From: an uncultured Lachnospiraceae bacterium
GTDB lineage: Bacteria; Bacillota; Clostridia; Lachnospirales; Lachnospiraceae
Assembly: GCA_947053345.1 (NCBI GenBank)
Contig: CAMRSM010000019.1
Span: 1-64,000 of the forward strand
Length of the DNA: 64,000 nt
Reading direction: 5' to 3'
Shown here: positions 17,362 to 25,192 of the stretch, piece after piece
Position numbering within the stretch: position 1 is the stretch's first letter
Layout: every line of letters begins with the position of its first letter
Notes under the pieces: generated by a model
The model's input: only the letters and a program-made list of their open reading frames with translations
What the model was told of the DNA's origin: nothing
The model's database searches: none
Program-made: the position numbers and the translations under genes

Positions 17362-18606
17362 ATGGCAGATTTGTTTGAGATACATGAAGAGGCGGAGCGG
17401 GTGGTTTTGGTCGGTGTACAGACCACGGAAAATGATGACACGGCAGAATCGCTTGAAGAGCTTGGGGAACTGGCAAAAACGGCGCATGCAGCGGCGCTTG
17501 GCGTAATCGTCCAGAACCGGGAGAGCATGCATCCGGGAACTTACATCGGCAAGGGGAAGATCGAGGAGGTAAGGGAGGCGGTGGAAAGGCTTTCGGCAAC
17601 GGGGATCATCTGTGACGATGAACTCTCCCCGGCCCAGATGAAAAATCTTGAGGCGGCACTTGGCTGTAAGGTGATGGACCGGACCATGCTGATCCTTGAT
17701 ATTTTTGCACAGCACGCGGTGACGCGCGAGGGAAAGATCCAGGTGGAACTGGCGCAGCTAAAATACCGCCAGACAAGGCTGATTGGTATGCATGACGCGC
17801 TGTCAAGGCTTGGCGGGGGCATCGGTACGAGAGGACCGGGCGAGAAGAAACTGGAGATGGACCGACGGCTGATCAAATCGCGGATCGCACAGCTGAACAA
17901 GGAACTTGCCGACGTGAAGAAGAGCCGTGAAGTGGCGCGCTCCCTGCGCAGCAAAAGCCCGGTTCCTGTGGCGGCGATCGTCGGCTACACAAACGCGGGG
18001 AAATCCACGCTCTTAAATTATCTGACAGATGCCGGGGTACTCTCGGAAAATATGCTGTTTGCGACGCTCGACCCGACAACGCGGAATTTAAAGCTTGAGA
18101 GCGGAGAGGAAATTCTTTTGACGGATACCGTGGGATTTATCCGTAAGCTGCCGCACCATCTGGTCGACGCGTTCCGCTCGACCCTTGAGGAGGCAAAATA
18201 TGCGGATATCATCCTGCATGTTGTCGATGCGGCGAACGGGGAGGCGGAGGCTCAGATGTATGTGGTGTACGAGACCCTGCGGCAACTGGGCATCAAGGAG
18301 AAGACGGTGATCACTGTATTAAATAAGCAGGATCTTCTGACGGAAGAAAAGACAATCAAAGACCTGAAGGCGGACCGGATCGTAAAAATTTCAGCGAAGA
18401 CCGGGGAGGGCGTGAAGGAGTTGTTATCCGTGGTTGCCGAGGTTCTGCGGGAAAGCAAGGTGCTCGTGGAACGGCTGTTTTCTTATGGGGAGGCGGGAAA
18501 ACTCGCGTTGGTGAGGAAGTACGGGCAGCTCCTTGGGGAGGAGTACCGGGAGGACGGTATTTTCGTGCGGGCGTACGTGCCGAAGGAGATTTCCGGGGCG
18601 CTGTAG
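17362..18606 (+). CDS. hflX: Ribosome-associated GTPase HflX
   Basis: A 414-aa GTPase that binds and splits stalled 70S ribosomes under stress. The N-terminal domain has the HflX signature (HPGTYIGKGKIEEV, RTMLILDIFAQHA). The central segment is LSRLGGGIGTRGPGEKKLE, followed by a coiled coil. The G domain carries G1 GYTNAGKST (208-216), G3 DTVGF and G4 NKQD. Start 17362 follows AAGGAGG. The tail (FSYGEAGKLALVRKYGQ...) is the usual C-terminal domain. It comes 92 bases after the TPR lipoprotein gene. Confidence 0.95.
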   Translation: MADLFEIHEEAERVVLVGVQTTENDDTAESLEELGELAKTAHAAALGVIVQNRESMHPGTYIGKGKIEEVREAVERLSATGIICDDELSPAQMKNLEAALGCKVMDRTMLILDIFAQHAVTREGKIQVELAQLKYRQTRLIGMHDALSRLGGGIGTRGPGEKKLEMDRRLIKSRIAQLNKELADVKKSREVARSLRSKSPVPVAAIVGYTNAGKSTLLNYLTDAGVLSENMLFATLDPTTRNLKLESGEEILLTDTVGFIRKLPHHLVDAFRSTLEEAKYADIILHVVDAANGEAEAQMYVVYETLRQLGIKEKTVITVLNKQDLLTEEKTIKDLKADRIVKISAKTGEGVKELLSVVAEVLRESKVLVERLFSYGEAGKLALVRKYGQLLGEEYREDGIFVRAYVPKEISGAL

Positions 18607-18630
18607 CTGTTTTGGTACACCGGCATAAAA

Positions 18631-18676
18631 ACACAAGATATTGTATACAGAAGGGAAAGGACAAAATATATATTGT
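18631..18676 (+). promoter_or_regulatory. Paired NrdR-like boxes upstream of nrdD
   Basis: Two 16-base sites, ACACAAGATATTGTAT (18631-18646) and ACAAAATATATATTGT (18661-18676), resemble the NrdR box (roughly ACACTATATATAGTGT). They start 30 bases apart, about three helical turns, as NrdR pairs usually do. They end eight bases before the -35 of the nrdD promoter, so a bound repressor could block RNA polymerase. Confidence 0.7.
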
Positions 18677-18684
18677 AGTGCTCC

Positions 18685-18713
18685 TTGACGGAGCGGGGAG
18701 AATCTGCTACAAT
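18685..18713 (+). promoter_or_regulatory. Promoter of nrdD
   Basis: TTGACG (18685-18690), a 17-base spacer and TACAAT (18708-18713). Transcription should start near 18720, at the base of a strong hairpin. Confidence 0.75.
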
Positions 18714-18720
18714 AAATTAT

Positions 18721-18769
18721 GGACGGACTTGATGCGGGGCGGCAAAGAACATCCCGCGTGAGTCCGTCC
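18721..18769 (+). other. 5'-end hairpin of the nrdD leader
   Basis: GGACGGACT (18721-18729) pairs with AGTCCGTCC (18761-18769). Above a small internal loop, ATGCGGG pairs with CCCGCGT. The predicted transcript begins at this stem. A second small hairpin (GCGAGG/CCTTGC, near 18796-18813) precedes the ribosome binding site. A 5' stem can protect mRNA; a regulatory role is possible. It does not match a riboswitch class I know. Confidence 0.55.
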
Positions 18770-18828
18770 GCGCAGTTTATGCGGTTACAAAAAGGCGAGG
18801 GTTCCACCTTGCGGAAATGAGGGGAATT

Positions 18829-21198
18829 ATGTTTCAGGTAGTGAAAAGAGACGGGGAGATCGCAGAATTTGATTTAAAGAAGATCGGGGCAGCGATTACC
18901 AAGGCATTTGATGCCACAAACAAAATGTATAATTCGGATATTATTGACCTTTTGGCGCTCCGTGTGACATCGGACTTCCAGGGTAAGGTGAAGGAGGGCG
19001 CGGTGCATGTCGAGGACATTCAGGACAGCGTGGAGCATACCCTGGAGCAGTCCGGTTATACCGATGTGGCGAAAGCCTATATTTTATACCGCAAAAACCG
19101 CGAGAAGCTGCGCAATATGAAATCGACGATCCTTGATTACAAGGAGATCGTGGACAGCTATGTGCGTGAGGAGGATTGGCGCGTGAAGGAGAATTCCACG
19201 GTGACTTACTCGGTCGGCGGCCTGATCCTGCATAATTCGGGTTCCATCACGGCACATTACTGGCTTTCTGAGATTTATGACGCGGAGATCGCCGCGGCAC
19301 ACCGGGGGGCGGACATCCATATCCATGATCTCTCCATGCTGACCGGGTACTGCGCGGGATGGTCGTTAAAGCAGCTGATCAAGGAGGGCCTTGGCGGGAT
19401 TGCGGGCAAGATCACCTCCGCCCCGGCAAAGCACCTGTCGACACTCTGTAACCAGATGGTCAATTTCCTTGGCATTATGCAGAACGAATGGGCGGGCGCA
19501 CAGGCATTTTCCTCTTTTGACACATACCTCGCGCCGTTTGTAAAGGCGGACAGCCTTTCCTACGCGGAAGTCAAGCAGTGCATCCAATGCTTCATTTACG
19601 GTGTGAATACGCCGAGCCGCTGGGGGACACAGGCTCCGTTCTCCAATATCACACTTGACTGGGTCGTGCCGGAGGATCTGGCGGAGCTTAACTGTATCGT
19701 CGGCGGGAAAGAGGTCGGTTTCAAATATAAGGACTGCAAAAAAGAGATGGACATGGTGAATAAGGCGTTCATCGAGACAATGATCGAGGGCGACGCGAAC
19801 GGCAGGGGGTTCCAGTACCCGATCCCGACCTATTCCATCACGCAGGATTTCGACTGGTCGGATACGGAGAATAACCGTCTTTTGTTTGAGATGACCGCGA
19901 AATACGGTACGCCATATTTTTCGAATTATATCAACAGTGACATGAAGCCGAGCGACGTGCGTTCTATGTGCTGCCGGCTGCGCCTTGACCTTCGCGAGCT
20001 GCGCAGGAAGACAGGGGGATTTTTCGGCAGCGGCGAGAGTACCGGCTCGGTCGGGGTAGTCACCATCAACCTGCCGCGCCTCGCATTTTTGGCGCTGGAC
20101 GAGCGGGATTTCTTCCGCCGCCTCGACCATATGATGGATCTGGCGGCACGCTCTTTAAAGGTAAAACGCGATGTGATTACAAAGCTTTTGGATGAGGGGC
20201 TTTACCCGTACACGAAGCGCTACCTCGGGACATTTTCCAACCATTTTTCGACGATCGGCGTGATTGGCATGAATGAGGTGGGGCTGAATGCGCGCTGGCT
20301 CGGTGTCGACATGACGCACCGGGAAACACAGGAGTTTACTGTCAAGGTATTAAAGCATATGCGTGAGCGCCTGAGTGACTATCAGGAGCAGTACGGCGAT
20401 CTTTACAATTTGGAGGCGACACCGGCGGAATCGACGAGCTATCGTTTCGCAAAGCACGATAAGAAGCGCTGGCCGAACATCAAGACCGCGGGCAGGGAGG
20501 GGGATGCCCCGTACTATACGAACAGTTCGCATCTTCCGGTGGACTATACGGAGGATATTTTTGAGGCGCTCGATATTCAGGACGAGCTGCAGACACTTTA
20601 CACATCCGGAACCGTCTTCCACGCGTTCCTCGGCGAGAAACTGCCGGATTGGCAGGCGGCGGCGAAGCTCGTGCGGACGATCGCGGCCAATTATAAACTG
20701 CCGTACTATACGATGTCGCCGACTTATTCCATCTGCCGCAGACATGGTTACCTTGCGGGTGAGTTGTATACCTGTCCGGACTGCGGTGCGGTGACGGAAG
20801 TCTACAGCCGCATCACGGGGTATTACCGTCCGGTGCAGAACTGGAACGCCGGGAAGACACAGGAGTATAAGAACCGCAAGGTATACGATCTTTCGCGCTC
20901 GCGCGCGATGGCACAAAAACCACAGGCGGTTTTAGGGACTTTCGGGGAACTTTCCTGTGAGGAGGCATCCTTGAAGGATGGTGTTTATCTTGTCACGGCG
21001 AAAAACTGCCCGAATTGCGTGACAGCAAAAAATTTCCTGAAAGATAAGGATTATACGCTGCTTGACGCGCAGGAGAACGCGGAGTTGATGGAAAGCCTTG
21101 GCATCATGCAGGCACCAACGCTCATTGTCGTAAAGGACAAAACTACGTCGCTGTACACAAACGCGTCAAATATCCGGGCATATGCGGAGCGGATGTAA
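18829..21198 (+). CDS. nrdD: Anaerobic ribonucleoside-triphosphate reductase with fused C-terminal redoxin domain
   Basis: Class III glycyl-radical reductase that makes dNTPs without oxygen. The 789-aa product begins with an ATP-cone (KRDGEIAEFDLKKIGAAITKAF), then the catalytic barrel, a zinc-binding segment (SICRRHGY...YTCPDCG) and the glycyl-radical loop SRITGYYRP, with radical Gly about residue 664. After a linker, residues 719-789 form a glutaredoxin/thioredoxin-like domain with CPNC at 727-730 and a cis-Pro-like APT. This suggests an on-board thiol reductant. Start 18829 is preceded by GAGGGG. No nrdG activase is visible in this window. Confidence 0.93.
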   Translation: MFQVVKRDGEIAEFDLKKIGAAITKAFDATNKMYNSDIIDLLALRVTSDFQGKVKEGAVHVEDIQDSVEHTLEQSGYTDVAKAYILYRKNREKLRNMKSTILDYKEIVDSYVREEDWRVKENSTVTYSVGGLILHNSGSITAHYWLSEIYDAEIAAAHRGADIHIHDLSMLTGYCAGWSLKQLIKEGLGGIAGKITSAPAKHLSTLCNQMVNFLGIMQNEWAGAQAFSSFDTYLAPFVKADSLSYAEVKQCIQCFIYGVNTPSRWGTQAPFSNITLDWVVPEDLAELNCIVGGKEVGFKYKDCKKEMDMVNKAFIETMIEGDANGRGFQYPIPTYSITQDFDWSDTENNRLLFEMTAKYGTPYFSNYINSDMKPSDVRSMCCRLRLDLRELRRKTGGFFGSGESTGSVGVVTINLPRLAFLALDERDFFRRLDHMMDLAARSLKVKRDVITKLLDEGLYPYTKRYLGTFSNHFSTIGVIGMNEVGLNARWLGVDMTHRETQEFTVKVLKHMRERLSDYQEQYGDLYNLEATPAESTSYRFAKHDKKRWPNIKTAGREGDAPYYTNSSHLPVDYTEDIFEALDIQDELQTLYTSGTVFHAFLGEKLPDWQAAAKLVRTIAANYKLPYYTMSPTYSICRRHGYLAGELYTCPDCGAVTEVYSRITGYYRPVQNWNAGKTQEYKNRKVYDLSRSRAMAQKPQAVLGTFGELSCEEASLKDGVYLVTAKNCPNCVTAKNFLKDKDYTLLDAQENAELMESLGIMQAPTLIVVKDKTTSLYTNASNIRAYAERM

Positions 21199-21219
21199 GA
21201 GCAGAAAGGAGCCAGGGCG

Positions 21220-21897
21220 TTGGGAAAGATCGTGATTTTACCGGAGACAACGAAAAACCCGGTCACGCTGATCGGCATGCGCGCGGGGGTGTGTTGGGGC
21301 GGGGATACAAAAGACCCGCAGAAGAATTATAACCGCGGCATGGACTGCATCCTGTCAAACCACGGCCGCACATTAGAATATGTCAATGTCGAGATGATCT
21401 TAGACGGCTACAGCGCGCGCGTGGTCCGCGAGTGGTATACCCACATCGGTGGTGCGCCGACAAGGCTGCAGTCGAGCACGCGCTATATCAATTACCAGAA
21501 AGGCTTTGACTACGTCATCCCGCCGGGTATCCGACGGGATGCACAGGCGAGGGATGTCTATGAGGAAGCGATGGGGGAAATCCTCGCCGCGCTGCAAAAG
21601 CTTGAGGGGCTTTCGGTTCCGCGCGAGGACTCGGCGATGCTCCTGCCGCTTGGCATGGCGACAAAGATCGTGGATAAGCGCAACCTGCGCAGCCTTGTGG
21701 ACATGAGCCGCCAGAGGATGTGCGCGCGGGCGTACTGGGAGTACCGGGAACTGTTTTCTGACCTCTCGGAGGCACTTTCCGTATATTCGGAGGAGTGGGC
21801 TTGGGTTGTAAAAACACTTTTTATGCCGAAATGCGAGGCACTTGGTTACTGCACGGAAAAAAAATCGTGCGGGAGGAAGCCTGGCAGGGAGGGATAA
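21220..21897 (+). CDS. thyX: Divergent FAD-dependent thymidylate synthase (ThyX-like)
   Basis: A 225-aa protein best matched to ThyX, which makes dTMP using FAD and methylene-THF. The segment LDGYSARVVREWYTHIGG, then APTRLQSSTRYINY, aligns with the ThyX active-site region, with the family's S-x-RY ending. The canonical RHRX7S motif is not intact: the RHR position reads as neutral residues. The label rests on the overall pattern and on its place directly behind nrdD in a deoxynucleotide operon. It starts at TTG 21220 with AAAGGA ten bases upstream; GTG 21232 is an alternative. The C-terminal CTEKKSCGRKPGREG is a basic tail. Confidence 0.7.
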   Translation: MGKIVILPETTKNPVTLIGMRAGVCWGGDTKDPQKNYNRGMDCILSNHGRTLEYVNVEMILDGYSARVVREWYTHIGGAPTRLQSSTRYINYQKGFDYVIPPGIRRDAQARDVYEEAMGEILAALQKLEGLSVPREDSAMLLPLGMATKIVDKRNLRSLVDMSRQRMCARAYWEYRELFSDLSEALSVYSEEWAWVVKTLFMPKCEALGYCTEKKSCGRKPGREG

Positions 21898-22042
21898 ATT
21901 TCCCCTGTGTGATATGGGGTTCATCGGGAGTGAGAAGCTTTTTGGAGTGCGGTAAGGAATACATTTGCCGGGCGCGGTTCGGGCGCGGCGGGAAGGGGAC
22001 GGGCGGCGGAGAGCCGCCCGGGCGAAAGGCGGGGAAGAGGCT

Positions 22043-22537
22043 ATGAGTGAGATCACAACGCTATGTTATATTGAGCAGGACGGAAAATACCTGATGCTGC
22101 ACCGCACCAAGAAAAAAGCGGATATCAATGCGGGAAAATGGATCGGCCTGGGCGGACATATGGAGGAAGGGGAGAGCCCGGATGATTGCGTTGTCCGGGA
22201 GGTGTTCGAGGAGAGCGGCTTACAGCTTATTTCCTACAAGATCCGAGGGATTGTTACGTTTTGCCAGACGGGCGGGAGTGCGGAGTATATGTTTTTGTAT
22301 ACGGCGGATGGCATTTCCGGGGAGCTTGCCGATACCTGCGTGGAGGGGGAGCTTGCGTGGGTGGAAAAGGAGCGGGTTCCTATGCTGCCGGTCTGGGAGG
22401 GAGACCGGATTTTCCTCAAGCTGCTTTTGGATGGGGAGGATTTTTTTTCCTTAAAGCTCTGTTATCGGGGCGATGCGCTTGTCCAGGCCATATTAAATGG
22501 GAAGGAAACTGCGCTTGTGCCAAGTTCTGACGCTTAA
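22043..22537 (+). CDS. Nudix hydrolase (MutT/8-oxo-dGTPase-like)
   Basis: A 164-aa Nudix protein with an intact box at residues 38-60: GGHMEEGESPDD, then VVREVFEESGL, which supplies the metal-binding Glu residues. Nearby sequence (CYIEQDGKYLMLHRTKKKAD, KWIGLGG) matches the 8-oxo-dGTP diphosphatase subgroup. It may cleanse the dNTP pool made by nrdD and thyX just upstream. Substrate is inferred. Start 22043 is chosen because the family N-terminus begins there; the 145 bases before it are GC-rich and non-coding in character. Confidence 0.85.
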   Translation: MSEITTLCYIEQDGKYLMLHRTKKKADINAGKWIGLGGHMEEGESPDDCVVREVFEESGLQLISYKIRGIVTFCQTGGSAEYMFLYTADGISGELADTCVEGELAWVEKERVPMLPVWEGDRIFLKLLLDGEDFFSLKLCYRGDALVQAILNGKETALVPSSDA

Positions 22538-22773
22538 AAAGACAAAAAGACTTCTTCTTGGCTTCCGAAAGAGCAAGTAACAAAGAAAATTTTATACGTC
22601 CATAAGTACCTCTTCTGCTTTTTCTTTCAATTTTTCTTCTGCAATGCACTCACCTGCACAGCTGAAACGGGTCTCCCCAGGGCTTCCTTTGTGCCCGGGG
22701 GCGGACAGGTTATATGCCTGTGAATGGTTCCCGCAGGAATGCAGGGAGAAGAGATGGCTTATGCCATAGGGGC

Positions 22774-22802
22774 TTGACACCGGGGGGATGAGCCTGTAAA
22801 AT
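22774..22802 (+). promoter_or_regulatory. Strong promoter in the moxR leader
   Basis: A perfect TTGACA (22774-22779), a 17-base spacer and TAAAAT (22797-22802). The expected start near 22810 is only about 20 bases before an intrinsic terminator, which suggests attenuation or a very short RNA. Confidence 0.7.
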
Positions 22803-22828
22803 ATGGTTGGTATATCTGTGGGCTGAAA

Positions 22829-22860
22829 CACTTCGGCAGGATTGCTGCCGGGGTGTTTTT
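22829..22860 (+). terminator. Intrinsic terminator in the moxR leader
   Basis: CACTTCGGCAG (22829-22839) pairs, with G-U pairs, with CTGCCGGGGTG (22845-22855), followed by T5 (22856-22860). Since the moxR gene begins 130 bases later with no other clear promoter, this may be a conditional terminator. Confidence 0.7.
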
Positions 22861-22990
22861 ATGTACAGCGGCGCAAATGTATATGGGAAATAACCGCCGC
22901 GCAGATCAGTGCACACAGGCACAGGAAAAACTCCCTTCCCGGTGGTCTGGCAGGGAAGGGATGGATTGGCAATCGGAAAGAGGGATAGTA

Positions 22991-23938
22991 ATGGAAGAAC
23001 AATATATGGGTCTTGAGAGGGTCATGCAGGAAATAAAAAAAGTGATCGTCGGCAAGGATGAGATCATTGAGAAGGTGCTGATGACGATTTTAGCGGGTGG
23101 GCATGTCCTGATTGAGGATATTCCGGGGGTCGGCAAGACCACACTCGCGCTTGCATTATCCAAGGCGATGCAGCTTGACTACCGTCGGATGCAGTTTACG
23201 CCGGACGTGCTGCCGAGCGATGTTGTCGGTTTCCAGATGCTTTCGCGGGATGGGCAGACACAGTACCGTCCGGGAAGTATCATGTGCAACCTGTTCTTGG
23301 CGGACGAGATCAACCGCACTTCGTCAAAGACGCAGTCCGCGCTGCTTGAAGTGATGGAGGAGGGCAACGTGACGGTGGATGGTGTTACGAGACCGCTGCC
23401 AAAGCCTTTTGTCGTCATCGCCACGCAGAACCCGATCGGGTCGGTCGGGACGCAGATGCTGCCGGAATCCCAGATGGACCGCTTTATGGTACGTCTGACG
23501 ATGGGATATCCGGATATCACGAGCGAGATCGGAATGCTAAAGGGCAGGGAGGAAGGGAATCCGTTAGACCGGGTTCAAAATGTACTTGACGTGAGGGAAC
23601 TGCTCATGATGCAAAAGACCGTGGAGGATACTTATATCCACGACGCGGTGTACAAGTATATTGCAGCGCTTGTGCAGAAGACGAGGGAGAATGACCTGCT
23701 GGCCTTAGGTGTCAGCCCGCGCGGGACGATCGCGCTGACGAATATGGCAAAGGCGGCGGCTTACATGGCGGGCAGGGATTATGTGATACCGGATGATGTC
23801 AAAAGGGTGTTTTGCGATGTCACAAAACACCGGATGCTGTTAAGCCCGAAGGCGCGGATCGGCCGGATGACGATGGACGGCGTGGCGGGCGGGATCCTCG
23901 CCGCGGTCGGTGCGCCAAGGCTCCAGCGCAAAGCGTAG
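22991..23938 (+). CDS. MoxR-type AAA+ ATPase
   Basis: A 315-aa cytosolic AAA+ ATPase of the MoxR group, chaperone-like proteins that assemble partners. Walker A is PGVGKTTLALAL (residues 45-56), Walker B LFLADEINR (Asp105-Glu106), sensor 1 ATQNP. It is followed within 21 bases by a DUF58 gene and then by a membrane transglutaminase, the classic MoxR/DUF58/TgpA operon. Start 22991 yields MEEQYMGLER and is preceded by AGAGGGATAG; a longer in-frame start at 22853 reads through the terminator. Confidence 0.93.
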   Translation: MEEQYMGLERVMQEIKKVIVGKDEIIEKVLMTILAGGHVLIEDIPGVGKTTLALALSKAMQLDYRRMQFTPDVLPSDVVGFQMLSRDGQTQYRPGSIMCNLFLADEINRTSSKTQSALLEVMEEGNVTVDGVTRPLPKPFVVIATQNPIGSVGTQMLPESQMDRFMVRLTMGYPDITSEIGMLKGREEGNPLDRVQNVLDVRELLMMQKTVEDTYIHDAVYKYIAALVQKTRENDLLALGVSPRGTIALTNMAKAAAYMAGRDYVIPDDVKRVFCDVTKHRMLLSPKARIGRMTMDGVAGGILAAVGAPRLQRKA

Positions 23939-23959
23939 TGCACCGGGGGAGGCAGCTGT

Positions 23960-25192
23960 ATGATAAAGCATAAACTGGCTTATCTTGGCCTGTTGGCAGT
24001 GTTCTGGATGGTGATGCGCCTTTATTTATTCCGCGAGGCGGCGGTATTATTTTACATGCTGCTGTGTTTTTTGCCTTTGCTGTTTCTGGTATTCCGGCTG
24101 GGTGCGGTGCGGATGCGGCTTTCCGTGGAGATTCCGAAGCAGGTCATAAAAAAGAATGAAGAATTTTGTGTGAGGTTGACGGTGCGGGGCGGCGGGCATA
24201 TCCCGAACGGACCGGTGGTGGTATGGTTCTGGCACCGCAACTGCATTTCGGAAAAATGGAATAAAAAGAAAATTATTTTGGATGGCGCGGGGCGGGAGGG
24301 TTACGAACTTTATGCCCGGTCGGATTATTGCGCCCGGTATATGTTCCGGATCCGCAGGGCGCGGGTCTATGATGTGTTCCGGATTTTTTCGAGACGGGTC
24401 AGGGTTTTAGTGGATCCTTCCCTGCAAAGCGGGGTAACGGTACTGCCGGAGGGCTGTGAGATCGTGGACTGGCCGGTGCGTGATAACCCGAATGTCATGG
24501 TGGAGAGCGAGGTTTATTCGGATACGAAGGGCGGGGATGATGTTTCGGAAATTTTTGATATCCGGGATTATGTGCCGGGAGACCGTTTTAACCGGATCCA
24601 TTGGAAGCTGACAAGCAAGTTGGACAGGCTGATGGTGAAAGAGCCGGGGCTTCCGGTTGATTGCTCGGTGCTGATCTTTCTGGAACTGTCGGGTTATGAT
24701 GGAGGAATTTCATTCCTGAAATACCGGGATGCCCTGTTTTGCGCGCTTCTCTCGCTGTCGGAACGCTTGGTTGCACAGGGGCAGACCCACTATATTGCAT
24801 GGAATGCGGCGGATGGCAGGAACGAGAAATATGCGGTCACCTGTGAGGAAGATCTCTACGAGGCGATTGGGGCTTTGCTTGGCGAGCCGGTGGGACACCG
24901 GGCAGATAACGCGGCGGCGGCCTATCTTGCGGAATATAGTACGGATCAGTATACAAATATTTTCTGTCTTCTGGCATCGGAACGGCCGCAGGAAGAGGTG
25001 GGGGTAATGGTGGAACTGCGTAAATCGGCATGGCTCACGATCCTGCTCTTTGACGGGCATGAGGAGATGAGAACCGCCCAAAAAGCATACCCGGCGGACA
25101 TTGACATTGTATATATGACCCCGGACGGCGCGCAGGAGGAGATAGAAACTGCTTTTTGCAGGAAAGAGAGTTGGCGATGGCAGGAGAATTAG
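23960..25192 (+). CDS. DUF58 membrane-anchored protein
   Basis: A 410-aa protein. Two hydrophobic segments (residues about 8-20 and 24-48) anchor it. The rest carries the DUF58 signature DIRDYVPGDRFNRIHWKLTSKLDRLMVKE near residues 195-225, followed by a von Willebrand A-like fold. DUF58 proteins are always found with MoxR ATPases and are thought to be their adaptor or target. Function is not established. Its 3' end overlaps the transglutaminase start by 16 bases. Confidence 0.85.
   Translation: MIKHKLAYLGLLAVFWMVMRLYLFREAAVLFYMLLCFLPLLFLVFRLGAVRMRLSVEIPKQVIKKNEEFCVRLTVRGGGHIPNGPVVVWFWHRNCISEKWNKKKIILDGAGREGYELYARSDYCARYMFRIRRARVYDVFRIFSRRVRVLVDPSLQSGVTVLPEGCEIVDWPVRDNPNVMVESEVYSDTKGGDDVSEIFDIRDYVPGDRFNRIHWKLTSKLDRLMVKEPGLPVDCSVLIFLELSGYDGGISFLKYRDALFCALLSLSERLVAQGQTHYIAWNAADGRNEKYAVTCEEDLYEAIGALLGEPVGHRADNAAAAYLAEYSTDQYTNIFCLLASERPQEEVGVMVELRKSAWLTILLFDGHEEMRTAQKAYPADIDIVYMTPDGAQEEIETAFCRKESWRWQEN

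Larger units (their letters stand above)
22538..22990 (+). other. 450-base leader region before moxR
   Basis: No gene of normal character is seen. Several small stems occur: CCCCAGGGC with GCCCGGGG (about 22675-22705), ACAGG/CCTGT, and TGGC/GCCA. A near-consensus promoter and a terminator follow (listed separately). I compared it with the main riboswitch consensus sequences and found no match. Confidence 0.5.

Noticed and set aside
19366-20130. 254-codon minus-strand frame inside nrdD
   Set aside because: It is antisense to a clear NrdD coding region with no start signal and no recognisable motif; typical of GC-rich shadows.
22640-22830. c-di-AMP (ydaO) or other known riboswitch before moxR
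   Set aside because: The order and conserved boxes of ydaO (GGGTGAA..., CCCGTCAGCTAACCTCG) are not present, and cobalamin, SAM, TPP, FMN and lysine patterns were not found.
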